DNA of 64,000 nucleotides from Anaerolineales bacterium (GCA_016929095.1 JAFGJM010000044.1:84904-148903), one strand, 5' to 3'. Shown: positions 24,859 through 34,310, counted from the first letter of the stretch. The notes: generated by a model not told the origin, from the sequence alone. Numbers and translations: made by a program.

Positions 24859-25650
24859 TTAACCAACCTCATCAACTTCTTTGTACCATTTAACCCGGTC
24901 CCCCACCCGGCTGCGCATCCGCCATGCCATCGATTTGGGTTCTTGAGCAATACGCGCTAACGCGGCATCCACCTGCCGGGCTACTGTGTTCTTGTCCTCG
25001 GGGTTCAATTGAGGATAATTGGCTGACAGAAGTTTTACTTTTTCAAGGTTCATAGTTAAAGTCCGCCACAAACCCCAATCCTTTGAGCAAAGTTGAGCGA
25101 TACGGGCAATATTGATCGTCTCTTTATCCACATCACCTAATGGATGTTCCAACAAAAGCATGATCGTATCAATGACATCTTTCTCATTGATCTTGACGAT
25201 TTGCATTTTCTCGAGCAGCATCTCTGCCAGGGGAATAGTAGGGGCATCGACTTCCAGCCTGCCATTCCAATGTATCTCATGGCAAAAATCGAGTTTGTCG
25301 TAGAATACATCAACATATAGACCGGTTTGAGGGAAATCAAAGATATCGCGATTACCTTCGCTCACGATATATACCTCTTTCCGCTCCATATAACCCAAAC
25401 CTGCCATGAGTACTTTGATCTCTTTCGCCTGACTGCGATATCCGGCGAAATCGATATCTGTATAGGCTCTTCCCATTTTTTGTTGAAGAAAACCATATTT
25501 TGGGCAATGCATTTGAAAAGCGAGCGATCCGATCACCCTGAGCATTAATCCAGCTTTTGAACTGGCTTCAATAATGCGTTTCAACTCATTTTCGAACTTT
25601 TCTCGTTCAGCTTGACTTTGTTCCCCCATACCGATTGGACCATCTGACAT
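24859..25650 (-). CDS. Nucleotidyltransferase-fold protein, unknown substrate
   Basis: A 263-residue protein. RVIGSLAFQMHCP followed by YTDIDFAGY fits the nucleotidyltransferase superfamily pattern (hGSxA... then DxD), and a later Asp (LYVDVFYD) could be the third metal ligand. The C-terminal half is helical. Members of this group are often annotated as hypothetical. It precedes the four-CBS gene by 26 bases on the same strand. The start is supported by AGGAGAATCTT upstream on the minus strand. It may modify a small molecule or protein by nucleotidyl transfer; this is inferred from the motif only. Confidence 0.65.
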   Translation of the reverse strand: MSDGPIGMGEQSQAEREKFENELKRIIEASSKAGLMLRVIGSLAFQMHCPKYGFLQQKMGRAYTDIDFAGYRSQAKEIKVLMAGLGYMERKEVYIVSEGNRDIFDFPQTGLYVDVFYDKLDFCHEIHWNGRLEVDAPTIPLAEMLLEKMQIVKINEKDVIDTIMLLLEHPLGDVDKETINIARIAQLCSKDWGLWRTLTMNLEKVKLLSANYPQLNPEDKNTVARQVDAALARIAQEPKSMAWRMRSRVGDRVKWYKEVDEVG

Positions 25651-25781
25651 AAGATTCTCCTAGTTATTAATTATTGGGAAACTGCAACAGGTGGGATATT
25701 ATACGAATGCTACCAATAAAAAACCCACCGACGGGCCATGGTAAATGTTAATATCACTATTATAGCGGAAAACTCAAAAAC

Positions 25782-25810
25782 TTGCAATTTTCTCCAGAAT
25801 TCGATATAAT
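25782..25810 (+). promoter_or_regulatory. Promoter of DeoR regulator copy 1
   Basis: TTGCAA (25782-25787), a 17-base spacer, and TATAAT (25805-25810). The -35 side (CTTGCAATTT) and spacer are nearly identical to the promoter of the second DeoR gene at 30949-30977. Confidence 0.7.
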
Positions 25811-25864
25811 AAAACAAATTTCGCTCAATTTCCGTCAAGCAATTATCAGAAAAGGCCCGGTGTA

Positions 25865-26650
25865 ATGAGCAAAATATTAATCCCCGCCCAAAGACGAGAA
25901 CGCATTCAAGAATATCTTACGCTGCACAAAATCGTGCCCAGTTCAAAATTGAGTGAACTGTTGGATGTATCCGAAGCTACAGTCCGCAGAGATCTGGAGT
26001 GGCTCGAAGCCGAGGGGCTGCTTGAACGCACACATGGAGGCGCGATATTGAGCGAGCGCATCCGCTTCGAACCGGAATACTTGCAACGCGCTGGCCGCAA
26101 TATCGATGAAAAGCGCGCCATCGGAAAAGCTGCCGCTGATTTGATCAAGAACGGTGATATCGTTTTCATTAACAGCGGTTCAACCACCACCCAATTGATT
26201 CATCAAATCCGCAAAGATGCCGATATCACCATTGTCACCAATAATATTCAAGCCGCTGTGGATTTAGGCGAGGTCAAATACGAGTTGATCCTTCTGGGCG
26301 GCGTATTGCAACCAAAGTCGCATTCCGTTGCCGGACGGTTCGCCATCGAAAATCTCAATCAAGTTTACGCAGATAAAGCGTTTGTCAGCGTAGACGGCAT
26401 CAGCATCAAATACGGATGTACGGTGCCTTCTATGGTTGAAGCTGAATTAATTCGCCAAATGTTGGAACGCACTCACGGAGAGACCAATCTACTTTCAGAT
26501 CATAGTAAATGGGGGGTCATCTCCAATTTTGAGATTGCCAGGATCAATCAGTTCCATAGAGTGATCACGGATGATGGATTAGATGAACACGCTTGCGCAA
26601 CCCTGGCAAATCGTGTCGAGTTGATCAAAGTAAGCTCAAATCCTTCCTGA
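25865..26650 (+). CDS. DeoR/GlpR-family transcriptional regulator (copy 1)
   Basis: A 261-residue regulator. The N-terminal DeoR helix-turn-helix (about 7-60) has SKLSELLDVSEATVRRDLEWLEAEGLLERTHGGA, and the C-terminal sensor domain has the sugar-phosphate isomerase-like motif FINSGSTTTQLIHQI. DeoR proteins usually respond to phosphorylated sugars or sugar-like intermediates. The gene leads a plus-strand group with metallophosphoesterase, APC permease and LicA-like kinase. A paralogue with a matching promoter is at 31009-31830, showing the module has been duplicated. The ribosome site is weak (AAAAGG). Confidence 0.93.
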   Translation: MSKILIPAQRRERIQEYLTLHKIVPSSKLSELLDVSEATVRRDLEWLEAEGLLERTHGGAILSERIRFEPEYLQRAGRNIDEKRAIGKAAADLIKNGDIVFINSGSTTTQLIHQIRKDADITIVTNNIQAAVDLGEVKYELILLGGVLQPKSHSVAGRFAIENLNQVYADKAFVSVDGISIKYGCTVPSMVEAELIRQMLERTHGETNLLSDHSKWGVISNFEIARINQFHRVITDDGLDEHACATLANRVELIKVSSNPS

Positions 26651-26708
26651 ACCTTACAGAAAAACCAGGCAAATTCTGTCAGGCCTTTTTAGTATTGGAG
26701 GAAATCGT

Positions 26709-27704
26709 ATGCCGTTATTTTCAAAAAAGCCCAAGAAAAAAGTTACACGCCTTTTTTACGCCACCGATATTCATGGCTCAGAGCGCACATACCGAAAGTT
26801 TATCAATGCCGGTAAATTCTATGAAGTAGATGTGCTGATCATGGGGGGCGATATCAGCGGTAAGCTGCTCATCCCCATCATCAAAGAAGAAAACGGTCAT
26901 TACCGCGCCACAGTGCAGGGTATCGTCCAACATGTGACAACTGAAGAAGAATTAAAAGCATTGACCGAAAGGCTGGGAATTCTTGGGTTTTATCATCAAA
27001 TTATGTCGGAAGATGAGGTAAAATCGATGCAAGCCGATCCCAAGACAGTGGAAGCGTTGTTCCACAAGCTAGCTCGTCAACGATTGGACGACTGGGTTGA
27101 CCTTGCAGAAACCCGGCTTAAAGGCACCGGGATAAAATGCTTTGTTACGGGTGGCAACGACGATGATCCAGAAGTTTTGGAAGCCATCCATAAAGAAAAC
27201 ACAGAATCGTTTTTTGCCTGTGAGGGAAAGGTTGTATTTGTGGATGATGATCACTCGATGATCAGTGTTGGCTATAGCACCCCCACCCCCTGGAAAACTC
27301 CGCGGGAGATTCCCGATGAAAAACTATGGGAATTCATTGAGGAAATGGTGGCAAAAGTTCCCGATATGGACCACGCCATTTTTAATTTTCACGATCCACC
27401 TCGCGATTCAACCCTGGATACCTGCCCCATGCTTGATTGGACCACTGACCCTCCAACACCAATTGTCAAAGGCGGGCAGATAGTCATGGCTGGCGCAGGC
27501 AGTCAATCGGTGCGCCGCGCCATTGAAACCCACCAGCCTATGCTTGGATTGCATGGACATATCCATGAATCTCAGGCTGTAATGAATATCGGTCGGACGA
27601 CCTGCATTAATCCCGGGAGTGAGTATGGTGAGGGATTCCTTCGTGGCTGTCTGATCAATATTTCTGACGGCAATGTCGAAAGTTTCCAAATGACCAATGG
27701 GTGA
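26709..27704 (+). CDS. Calcineurin-like metallophosphoesterase (copy 1)
   Basis: A 331-residue phosphoesterase with all dimetal motifs: D20-I-H22 (ATDIHGSE), GGD (D48), GGNDDDPE in place of GNHE, an H in FNFHDPP, and GLHGHIHES near the end. The family hydrolyses phosphomono- or diesters using two metal ions. A basic N-terminus (KKPKKK) precedes the domain and there is no signal peptide, so it is cytoplasmic. It follows the DeoR gene by 58 bases with TTGGAGG upstream. The pairing with DeoR, permease and kinase suggests it acts on a phosphorylated pathway intermediate. Paralogue at 36540-37478. Confidence 0.9.
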   Translation: MPLFSKKPKKKVTRLFYATDIHGSERTYRKFINAGKFYEVDVLIMGGDISGKLLIPIIKEENGHYRATVQGIVQHVTTEEELKALTERLGILGFYHQIMSEDEVKSMQADPKTVEALFHKLARQRLDDWVDLAETRLKGTGIKCFVTGGNDDDPEVLEAIHKENTESFFACEGKVVFVDDDHSMISVGYSTPTPWKTPREIPDEKLWEFIEEMVAKVPDMDHAIFNFHDPPRDSTLDTCPMLDWTTDPPTPIVKGGQIVMAGAGSQSVRRAIETHQPMLGLHGHIHESQAVMNIGRTTCINPGSEYGEGFLRGCLINISDGNVESFQMTNG

Positions 27705-27728
27705 TCGCAATCATAGGTAAGGATAAGG

Positions 27729-27738
27729 AAAGGAGGAT
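27729..27738 (+). promoter_or_regulatory. Orphan Shine-Dalgarno-like sequence before APC permease 1
   Basis: AAAGGAGGAT stands about 110 bases upstream of the permease start and has no start codon at a usable distance. The permease has its own AAAGGAGAG site. Similar orphans lie before the other transporters. Confidence 0.35.
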
Positions 27739-27847
27739 TAGTAAATATTTTAATTTAATATTTTTGGGCTCTTGTTATCGGTAGATTAGAGTTGTCATTA
27801 TCGGGTTTTTGCTACTATTGTAGGCAACAAAAATAAAGGAGAGAATC

Positions 27848-29695
27848 ATGGCAACAACAACTGCTCAACCTGAAGTTTTCGTTCGAAAAGCATCTGGACT
27901 CGTACGGGTCATGTCCCCCTGGGCTGCTTTTGTTTATAATATTTTGACCATGGGTCTGATCTTCCCCTGGACTTATCTATGGGCTCCCGGCGCTCTTCCG
28001 GGTGGAAAGCTTTGGATAGGTATTTTACTGGCAATGATCATTGAAGTCCCTGTTGCGTTCGTGTATGTTTGGCTCTCAACCGCCATGCCCCGCTCGGGAG
28101 GCGACTATGTATTTGAAAGCCGCGTATTCGGCGGCGGCGTCGCCTTCACCGTGGTTATGTCGGGGTACGTCATCTGGATTTTGCAATGGGTAGCGCTTTC
28201 TGGCTGGCTGATTTCATACCTTGGATTTGCGCCCCTGTTCCTTGGTTTAGGCGCAACCATGGGAAATCCCACACTTTCCGCAATGGGAGTGTGGTTCACT
28301 CAACCTACAGGTATTATCGTCACAAGTATTCTTAATGCCCTGGTTGCATTGATCATTCTCTGCTCCGGGTTTAAGAATTATGTTAAATTGCAAACTGTGA
28401 TGATCATCTGTATGGGAATAGCCTTTGCCACCACCCTGATCGTTATGTTCTTCACCAATCCTGCTACAGTGGAAGCGAAACTTAATGCTTTCTCGATAGC
28501 CTCCGGCGGAAGCGCTAACTTCTATCAAGATGCCATTGCTGCCGTTCAAGCCGCAGGCATCGACCTCAACCCGCCGTTTAGCTGGCTGGCGACATTACTG
28601 GTAGCTCCCATTGCCTGGACCTCCCTGCAATGGGCTACGTACTCTGCGCAGCAGAACGGTGAAATCAAGGATGCACGCTCATTCAATAGCCAGACCTTTA
28701 TCATCGTCGGCTCATTAATCGTCACTGGCGTCCTGCTCGCCCTGCTGGCGGTCGGTATGGAGAAAGCAATAGGATCGCAATTCTTGTATGTGGCAGGCGC
28801 CGGTTATTGGTCTCTAATTGGTGAAGCGACCATTGCCGGATTTAACCTGTGGCCGCCCATTCTGGCAGTGGCATTAACCGGTAGCCCTCTCGTTGTTCTT
28901 TTGATTGCCGTTGGATATATTCTCAATGGGCATCAGATCGTTCACAACTGCTACATCGGTATGACCCGTGTGATGGTAGCTATGTCGCTCGACCGGATTC
29001 TTCCAGAGTCCATCAGTAAGGTGCATGAGAAATATCATACGCCGGTCAATGCCCATGTGGTGTATTTCCTGGCTAGCATCCCTATCATCCTTTGCTATAA
29101 CCTGATTCCCACCTGGGTCGGTTTAACTCTGGGCGTTACTTTTGCCTGTGGTTATGTGTTCATCATCACCTGCCTGGCTGGCGCCTTGTTACCTTACAAA
29201 GCCAAAGACGTATACGAGAGTTCCCCGGGGGCAAAGTACAATGTCAACGGATTTATCGGTCTCCTGGCAACTTTACTCGGCGTTGTAGCTTTCATTGTGA
29301 TTTCATGGGTATTGGCGCCCCACGCCTTCGCCGCCTATCCGTTTCTTATGTGGTTGACGCGGATTGGCGCGATTGCGGCAGTGATTGCTTTCCTATATCC
29401 AATGCGCAAGCATATCGCGGATTGGTTTAGCGGTAAACCTATGCCATTGCTCTCTGCCTTGGGTATGTTGGGCGGCGGCTTAGGTATGTCTATGGTGGTA
29501 GCATTCCTGCTGGAACCCGCCTTAGGCGTTTTGGGATATTGGGATTTTTCAAACTTCCCCAGCAACGTTTGGGCACAAATCATTGCTTTCGGCATGATCA
29601 TCCTGTGTGCCATTTGGTATATTTTGGTTAAAAATGCTCAAAAAGGCCGCGGTATTAACGTTGAAAATGCCTTCCGGGAAATCCCACCCGAATAA
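27848..29695 (+). CDS. APC-superfamily amino acid/amine permease (copy 1)
   Basis: A 615-residue membrane protein with about 12-14 hydrophobic helices. The N-terminal cytoplasmic VRKASGLVRVMSPWAAFVYN and the AMPRSGGDYVFESRVFG loop (consensus helix-unwinding and substrate region of APC transporters) identify the family, which imports amino acids, polyamines or related amines. AAAGGAGAG precedes the ATG. It lies between the metallophosphoesterase and LicA-like kinase genes and probably brings in the pathway substrate. A longer-diverged paralogue (37651-39534) starts with the same VRKASGLVR sequence. Confidence 0.92.
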   Translation: MATTTAQPEVFVRKASGLVRVMSPWAAFVYNILTMGLIFPWTYLWAPGALPGGKLWIGILLAMIIEVPVAFVYVWLSTAMPRSGGDYVFESRVFGGGVAFTVVMSGYVIWILQWVALSGWLISYLGFAPLFLGLGATMGNPTLSAMGVWFTQPTGIIVTSILNALVALIILCSGFKNYVKLQTVMIICMGIAFATTLIVMFFTNPATVEAKLNAFSIASGGSANFYQDAIAAVQAAGIDLNPPFSWLATLLVAPIAWTSLQWATYSAQQNGEIKDARSFNSQTFIIVGSLIVTGVLLALLAVGMEKAIGSQFLYVAGAGYWSLIGEATIAGFNLWPPILAVALTGSPLVVLLIAVGYILNGHQIVHNCYIGMTRVMVAMSLDRILPESISKVHEKYHTPVNAHVVYFLASIPIILCYNLIPTWVGLTLGVTFACGYVFIITCLAGALLPYKAKDVYESSPGAKYNVNGFIGLLATLLGVVAFIVISWVLAPHAFAAYPFLMWLTRIGAIAAVIAFLYPMRKHIADWFSGKPMPLLSALGMLGGGLGMSMVVAFLLEPALGVLGYWDFSNFPSNVWAQIIAFGMIILCAIWYILVKNAQKGRGINVENAFREIPPE

Positions 29696-29716
29696 AAGTT
29701 TTATGCAAACCTTTAA

Positions 29717-29746
29717 ATCGGCGACCAGAAAAATCTGGTCGCCGAT
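29717..29746. terminator. Perfect hairpin after APC permease 1
   Basis: ATCGGCGACCAGA, loop AAAA, TCTGGTCGCCGAT: a 13-bp stem 21 bases after the stop. There is no T-run; it may be a processing or partial termination site before the kinase gene. Confidence 0.55.
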
Positions 29747-29844
29747 CCATCACAACCTCTCAAACATGAGCATACAATTCCGGGGAAATATAATAACGAT
29801 GAACCAGTATAAGTATCCGTTTATTTTTAACGATAGGTGAACCA

Positions 29845-30753
29845 ATGACAATATCAATTGAGGAAGTTGTTCAAAAAATCCCCGATTGGCGTGGAAAATC
29901 AGTTGAAACACAGCCGCTTTCCGGAGGGCTGACAAACACAAACTATAAGGTGACCGTTGAGGGCATACCGTTTTTTGTACGCGTCCCCGGCGCCAGCACC
30001 GAATTACTAGCCGTAGACCGGCAAAATGAATACGAAAATTCAAAGGCGGCTGCCGAAGCGGGTATTGGGCCTAAAGTGATTTATTATCTGCCTGAAGACA
30101 AAGTCATGGTGTTGGAGTTCATCATCGGGAAAACCATGTCCAACGAGGCGCTCCAGGCGCCAGGCATGCCTACACGAATTGCTCAATCATTGAAAATGCT
30201 CCATTCAGGACCACGCTTTTTCACTGATTTCAACATGTTTCGACTGACTGAATTCTATATCAAAATAGTTCATGAACATGAGATTACCATACCCGAAGGC
30301 TATCTCGACCGAATGCCGACCGTGAAGCGCATCGAAGAAGCCGTTTTAGCCAGACCACTTCCCACAGTGCCTTGTAATAACGACCTGCTGGCAGAAAACT
30401 ATATCGATGACAGCAGCATGCTGCGCCTCATCGATTTCGAATATAGCGGCAATAACGATCCATGCTTTGAATTGGGTAATACTTGCCAGGAATTAAAATA
30501 TAACGAAGCTCAGATAACTGAGCTTTGTGAGGCATATTTCGGAAAAGCTACCGCCAGTAAACTGGCGCGTATGAAACTGAACATGATCATGTCGGATGTC
30601 GGCTGGACATTATGGGCAGCCATTCAACAAAAGATATCCACCATCGACTATGACTTTTGGGGCTGGGCGATCGAGCGCTGGGGTCGAGCAGTAGAAAAAA
30701 TGGATTCACCCCAATTCGAGAGCTGGCTGGAAGCCGTGCAAAAGAGTGATTGA
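29845..30753 (+). CDS. LicA-like choline/ethanolamine kinase family protein (copy 2)
   Basis: A 302-residue paralogue of the kinase at 13112-14041. The glycine-rich segment PLSGGLTNTNYKV (25-37) and metal-binding LIDFEYSG (D197) are present. The catalytic loop reads PCNNDLLAENYI: the Brenner-motif His is replaced by N178, while D180 and N185 are retained. Asp is the catalytic base in this superfamily, so the protein may still be active, but the change is unusual compared with copy 1. The start ATG 29845 has a weak ribosome site (ATAGGTG). It ends the DeoR-phosphoesterase-permease-kinase module. Confidence 0.83.
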   Translation: MTISIEEVVQKIPDWRGKSVETQPLSGGLTNTNYKVTVEGIPFFVRVPGASTELLAVDRQNEYENSKAAAEAGIGPKVIYYLPEDKVMVLEFIIGKTMSNEALQAPGMPTRIAQSLKMLHSGPRFFTDFNMFRLTEFYIKIVHEHEITIPEGYLDRMPTVKRIEEAVLARPLPTVPCNNDLLAENYIDDSSMLRLIDFEYSGNNDPCFELGNTCQELKYNEAQITELCEAYFGKATASKLARMKLNMIMSDVGWTLWAAIQQKISTIDYDFWGWAIERWGRAVEKMDSPQFESWLEAVQKSD

Positions 30754-30824
30754 TTGTTATCAGTTGTTAATAATAGGTTGTCTTGTATAATTAAACGATC
30801 AACATGGTTTAGTCACCCCCCTCA

Positions 30825-30857
30825 ATCCCCCCATTTCAAATATAGAAATGGGGGGAT
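30825..30857. repeat. Intergenic palindromic repeat, C-rich family (copy 1)
   Basis: ATCCCCCCATTTC (30825-30837), loop AAATATA, GAAATGGGGGGAT (30845-30857), preceded by CACCCCCCTCA. A second copy with the same core is at 47927-47990, showing a dispersed element. Confidence 0.7.
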
Positions 30858-30948
30858 GTGGTTTCTCCCATAAAATTGCGCCTGGTCTCAAATCGATCGC
30901 ATTACGGACTAAAAACTCGCGTATTTTCCTTAAATTTTTCCTAAATTC

Positions 30949-31017
30949 TTGCAATTTGCTTCAAATATTGCTATAATTTTAACCAATCATTTTCAAAATC
31001 ATTCAAATATGTTCAAA
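30949..31017 (+). promoter_or_regulatory. Promoter and phased TTCAAA operator of DeoR regulator copy 2
   Basis: TTGCAA (30949-30954), 17 bases, TATAAT (30972-30977). TTCAAA occurs at 30960, 30992, 31002 and 31012. The last three are exactly 10 bp apart, one helical turn, and overlap the start codon at 31009. Tandem direct repeats are a known operator form for DeoR-family proteins. Confidence 0.6.
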
Positions 31018-31830
31018 GACATAGAAAATCGACTATCCGAAAACGGCAATCTTATACCCGCACAGCGCTATGATTTGATACAAAAACATCTGGCGGCGTA
31101 TAAAATTGCCACCTATGCTTCATTAGCTGAACTATTAAATGTCTCAGAATCCACCGTCCGCCGAGACCTGGAATGGATGGAAGACCAGGGGATCTTGGAA
31201 CGAACCCGCGGCGGCGCCATCCTCAACCAGCACATTCGCGCTGAAGCAGAATATATCCAAAGAGCCCAGCGTTTTATCGAAGAAAAACGCTCGATTGGCA
31301 AAGCGGCTGCTACTCTGCTGGAACCCGGGGATGTTGTATTCATGAACAGCGGTACAACCACCGCTCAGATAATAGAACACATCAACGGCGTACCGAATGT
31401 GACGGTAATCACTAACAATACTTTCCCCCTAACCAAATCCCACGATTTGGATTTCGAATTGGTCGTTATTGGCGGCACATATTTACCACTTTCGAAATCT
31501 ATTATTGGACCATTTTCTGCCGACAATATCAACCGCCTGTACGCCACCAAATGTTTTATCGGCGTGGAAGGGATCAGCCTTAAATACGGTTGTACGGTTT
31601 CGACTTTCCCGGAAGCTGAGATCATCCGTATGATGGTGGAGCATACGCAAGAACAAGTGGTCATGGTAGCCGATCACACAAAATGGGGGGCTGTATCTAA
31701 CCATCTCATTGCCCGGATTGACCAAATGCACACCCTGGTCACGGACGATGGTTTCGATGTCAATGCCCGTATATCACTCCTGGGACGCTCTGTGGATGTG
31801 ATTATTGCAAGCAAAACAAAATCCAATTAA
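31009..31830 (+). CDS. DeoR/GlpR-family transcriptional regulator (copy 2)
   Basis: A 273-residue regulator closely similar to copy 1: LIPAQRYDLIQKHL, helix-turn-helix with LLNVSESTVRRDLEWMEDQG and wing ILERTRGGAIL, then the effector motif FMNSGTTTAQIIEHI. ATG 31009 is chosen because upstream in-frame starts would lie at the promoter. There is no ribosome site and the leader is only about 25 bases, so initiation is nearly leaderless. Its operator-like TTCAAA repeats overlap the start codon, suggesting autoregulation. It heads the second catabolic module (FAD/GcvT, MttB, phosphoesterase, permease, ABC importer). Confidence 0.9.
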   Translation: MFKDIENRLSENGNLIPAQRYDLIQKHLAAYKIATYASLAELLNVSESTVRRDLEWMEDQGILERTRGGAILNQHIRAEAEYIQRAQRFIEEKRSIGKAAATLLEPGDVVFMNSGTTTAQIIEHINGVPNVTVITNNTFPLTKSHDLDFELVVIGGTYLPLSKSIIGPFSADNINRLYATKCFIGVEGISLKYGCTVSTFPEAEIIRMMVEHTQEQVVMVADHTKWGAVSNHLIARIDQMHTLVTDDGFDVNARISLLGRSVDVIIASKTKSN

Positions 31831-31875
31831 TTTATCGCGTTTTTTGATCGAAATTCTTTTCAGGAGAAAATAAAC

Positions 31876-34302
31876 ATGAAAGATCAGGCTCAAGTTGTCG
31901 TTGTCGGCGGTGGGATTTTTGGCATTAATGTTGCCTACCATCTTGCCAAGCGTGGGTGGAAAGATATTGTTGTTTTAGAGAAAATGGAAATTGCCAGTGG
32001 TGAAACCGGTCATGCAGCTGGATTGGTCACCCAATTTGCCACATCAGAAACCTTGATGCAGATCCGCAAATACAGTATCGAGATGTACAGCGAATTGGGT
32101 CTCATCGATCATGTAGGCAGCATCCGCGTGGCTTCTTCACCCGAGCAGTTCAAGGAACTGCAGCGAAGTGTGAGTCGTGCAAAAGGCATCGGAATGGATG
32201 TGGAGATCATTTCACCATCCGAAGCCATCAAAATTATGCCCTGCCTGACAGAAAAAGACCTGTATGGCGCCATTTATCTGCCTCGCGATGGTCACCTGGA
32301 TCCTTACCTGACGACTACCAGTATGGCAAAAACAATTCGGGAAATGGGGGTGGCGGTTTACACCAATACCCAGGTTACTGGGATTGAATTAACCCCCGAA
32401 GGCGCAGTTTCTAAAGTGCGCACCAATAAGGGTGATATTCGTACGGAAATCGTGATCAACGCCGCTGGTTTGTGGGCACCGCGCGTTGCCGCCATGGCGG
32501 GTATTCACATACCCACCACACCGGTGGACCATCAACACATTGCCCTTAAAGCAGTCCCGGGGAATGTACTTCCTCATGAAACACCCTGCTTACGCGACCC
32601 AGATAACCTGGTATACATGCGCGAAGAACAAGGCGGTCTGGTTATTGGTGGTTACGAACCCAACCCGAAAGAACGCTGGATCGATGGCGTCCCTTGGGAT
32701 CATGGCAACACAGCGCTCCCGGGTGATTTCGATCGCTTCGAACAATTACTCGAAGGTGCCATTCGCCGTATCCCTTATCTGGATAAGGCAGAAATCATCA
32801 CCCTGGTTAACCACCCGGGCGCTTATTCACCCGATTGCCAGCCCATGATTGGACCTATGCCCGGTGCACGGGGTATGTGGATGGCTTGCGGTATGTCTTT
32901 GAATGGCTTTGGAGGCGCAGGCGGCGTCGGCAAGCTGCTGGCAGAATGGATCATCGATGGACAACCATCTTGGGATGTATATGCGTTTAAAGCCACCCGG
33001 TTTAGCAATTACTACAGCAGCTATTTCTATACCACCGAACGCACTCGTGAAGGCGTGAAATATTACTACCGCTTGAAATTCCCCAATGATGAGAACGAAT
33101 GGGCTCGTCCTCACCGTGTTAGCGCAGTTCACCATCGGTTGCAAGAGCTTGGAGCGGTGTATGGTGAAAAATTTGGCTGGGAACGGGTTAATTACTTCCA
33201 GCCTGGTAAAGAGAGCCGCCGCATGGGCACCGACCAGCGTCAATGGGGTTGGGGGAGGCAGCCCTATTTTGACCGGGTAGGTGTTGAGCACAAAGCTGCC
33301 CGGGAAGCAGTTGCCTTGTTCGATTTCTCCTCCTTTGGAAAAATCATGATTGAAGGACCAGGCGCTTTACCCCTGCTTCAACGCTTAGCCGACAGCAATA
33401 TAGATCGCCCTGTTGGCAGCGCGATCTATACTCAGTTCCTGAACATCCGCGGCGGAGTAGAAGCCGATATTACCATTATGCGGTTAGCAAAAGATCAGTT
33501 CTTCCTCATTACCGGCACTGGATTTATCGGTAATGACTACGCCTGGCTGCGTATGCATGTACTTCCCGAAGATGGAGAGGTAAACATCCGGGATGTGACT
33601 ACCGAATATTCCTGTTTACCCCTCTGGGGACCAAAAGCCCGACAGGTTCTCTCCTCGGCGACCAGTGATGATGTCTCCAATGAGGCGCTACCTTACATGC
33701 ATGCCAAATGGATCACCATCCGGGGCATAAAAGTGCTGGCGGTGCGGGTCAGTTACGTCGGCGAACTGGGGTGGGAACTCTACATGGCCTACGAGAAAGC
33801 AAACCAGGTTTGGGACGTATTGATGGCTGTCGGTAAACCTTTTGGCATCGAACCTTGCGGTTATAAGTCAGCCGATACCCTGCGCCTTGAAAAAGGCTAT
33901 CGCTACTTCTCCGGGGATGTCACTCAAGTTGAAAACCCCTACGAAGCCGGACTTGGTTTTTGTGTGGATATGGAAAAGGGTGATTTCATCGGAAAAGAAG
34001 CCCTGGTGAAAGCCAAAGCCGAGGGTAAAAAGCAAAAACTCTGCACGCTTACCCTGGAAGGCAACGAGTGGCTGCCTGTATATGGTGGTGAAGCCGTGTA
34101 TCTGGATGGAAAAGTGATCGGTAGAGTACGCAGTGGTGGATTCGGATATTCATTGCAAAAGAATATCGTTTACATCTATCTACCCATGGAACTGGCAAAA
34201 ATTGGTAATCGCTTCCAGGTTGAACTTTTCGACCAAAAAGTCAACGCCGAAGTGACGCCCACAGTCTTACTTGATCCCAAAGGCGAAAAATTGCGCAGTT
34301 AG
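31876..34302 (+). CDS. FAD oxidoreductase/GcvT fusion, dimethylglycine/sarcosine dehydrogenase-like (copy 2)
   Basis: An 808-residue paralogue of the enzyme at 21503-23935. It has the dinucleotide motif VVVVGGGIFGIN, the FAD-linking His position (H46 in ETGHAAGLV), and an FAD domain to about 390. The C-terminal GcvT domain contains YVGELGWELYMAY, GYKSADTLRLEKGYRYF and PYEAGLGFCVDMEKGDFIG. Sequence around the FAD His differs from copy 1 (TGHAAGL against TWHSAGL), so the two probably act on different N-methyl substrates or successive steps. It follows DeoR copy 2 by 45 bases (CAGGAGAAA site) and has no etf genes of its own beside it; the etfAB at 19.7-21.5 kb may serve both. Confidence 0.92.
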   Translation: MKDQAQVVVVGGGIFGINVAYHLAKRGWKDIVVLEKMEIASGETGHAAGLVTQFATSETLMQIRKYSIEMYSELGLIDHVGSIRVASSPEQFKELQRSVSRAKGIGMDVEIISPSEAIKIMPCLTEKDLYGAIYLPRDGHLDPYLTTTSMAKTIREMGVAVYTNTQVTGIELTPEGAVSKVRTNKGDIRTEIVINAAGLWAPRVAAMAGIHIPTTPVDHQHIALKAVPGNVLPHETPCLRDPDNLVYMREEQGGLVIGGYEPNPKERWIDGVPWDHGNTALPGDFDRFEQLLEGAIRRIPYLDKAEIITLVNHPGAYSPDCQPMIGPMPGARGMWMACGMSLNGFGGAGGVGKLLAEWIIDGQPSWDVYAFKATRFSNYYSSYFYTTERTREGVKYYYRLKFPNDENEWARPHRVSAVHHRLQELGAVYGEKFGWERVNYFQPGKESRRMGTDQRQWGWGRQPYFDRVGVEHKAAREAVALFDFSSFGKIMIEGPGALPLLQRLADSNIDRPVGSAIYTQFLNIRGGVEADITIMRLAKDQFFLITGTGFIGNDYAWLRMHVLPEDGEVNIRDVTTEYSCLPLWGPKARQVLSSATSDDVSNEALPYMHAKWITIRGIKVLAVRVSYVGELGWELYMAYEKANQVWDVLMAVGKPFGIEPCGYKSADTLRLEKGYRYFSGDVTQVENPYEAGLGFCVDMEKGDFIGKEALVKAKAEGKKQKLCTLTLEGNEWLPVYGGEAVYLDGKVIGRVRSGGFGYSLQKNIVYIYLPMELAKIGNRFQVELFDQKVNAEVTPTVLLDPKGEKLRS

Positions 34303-34310
34303 ATGTGTTT

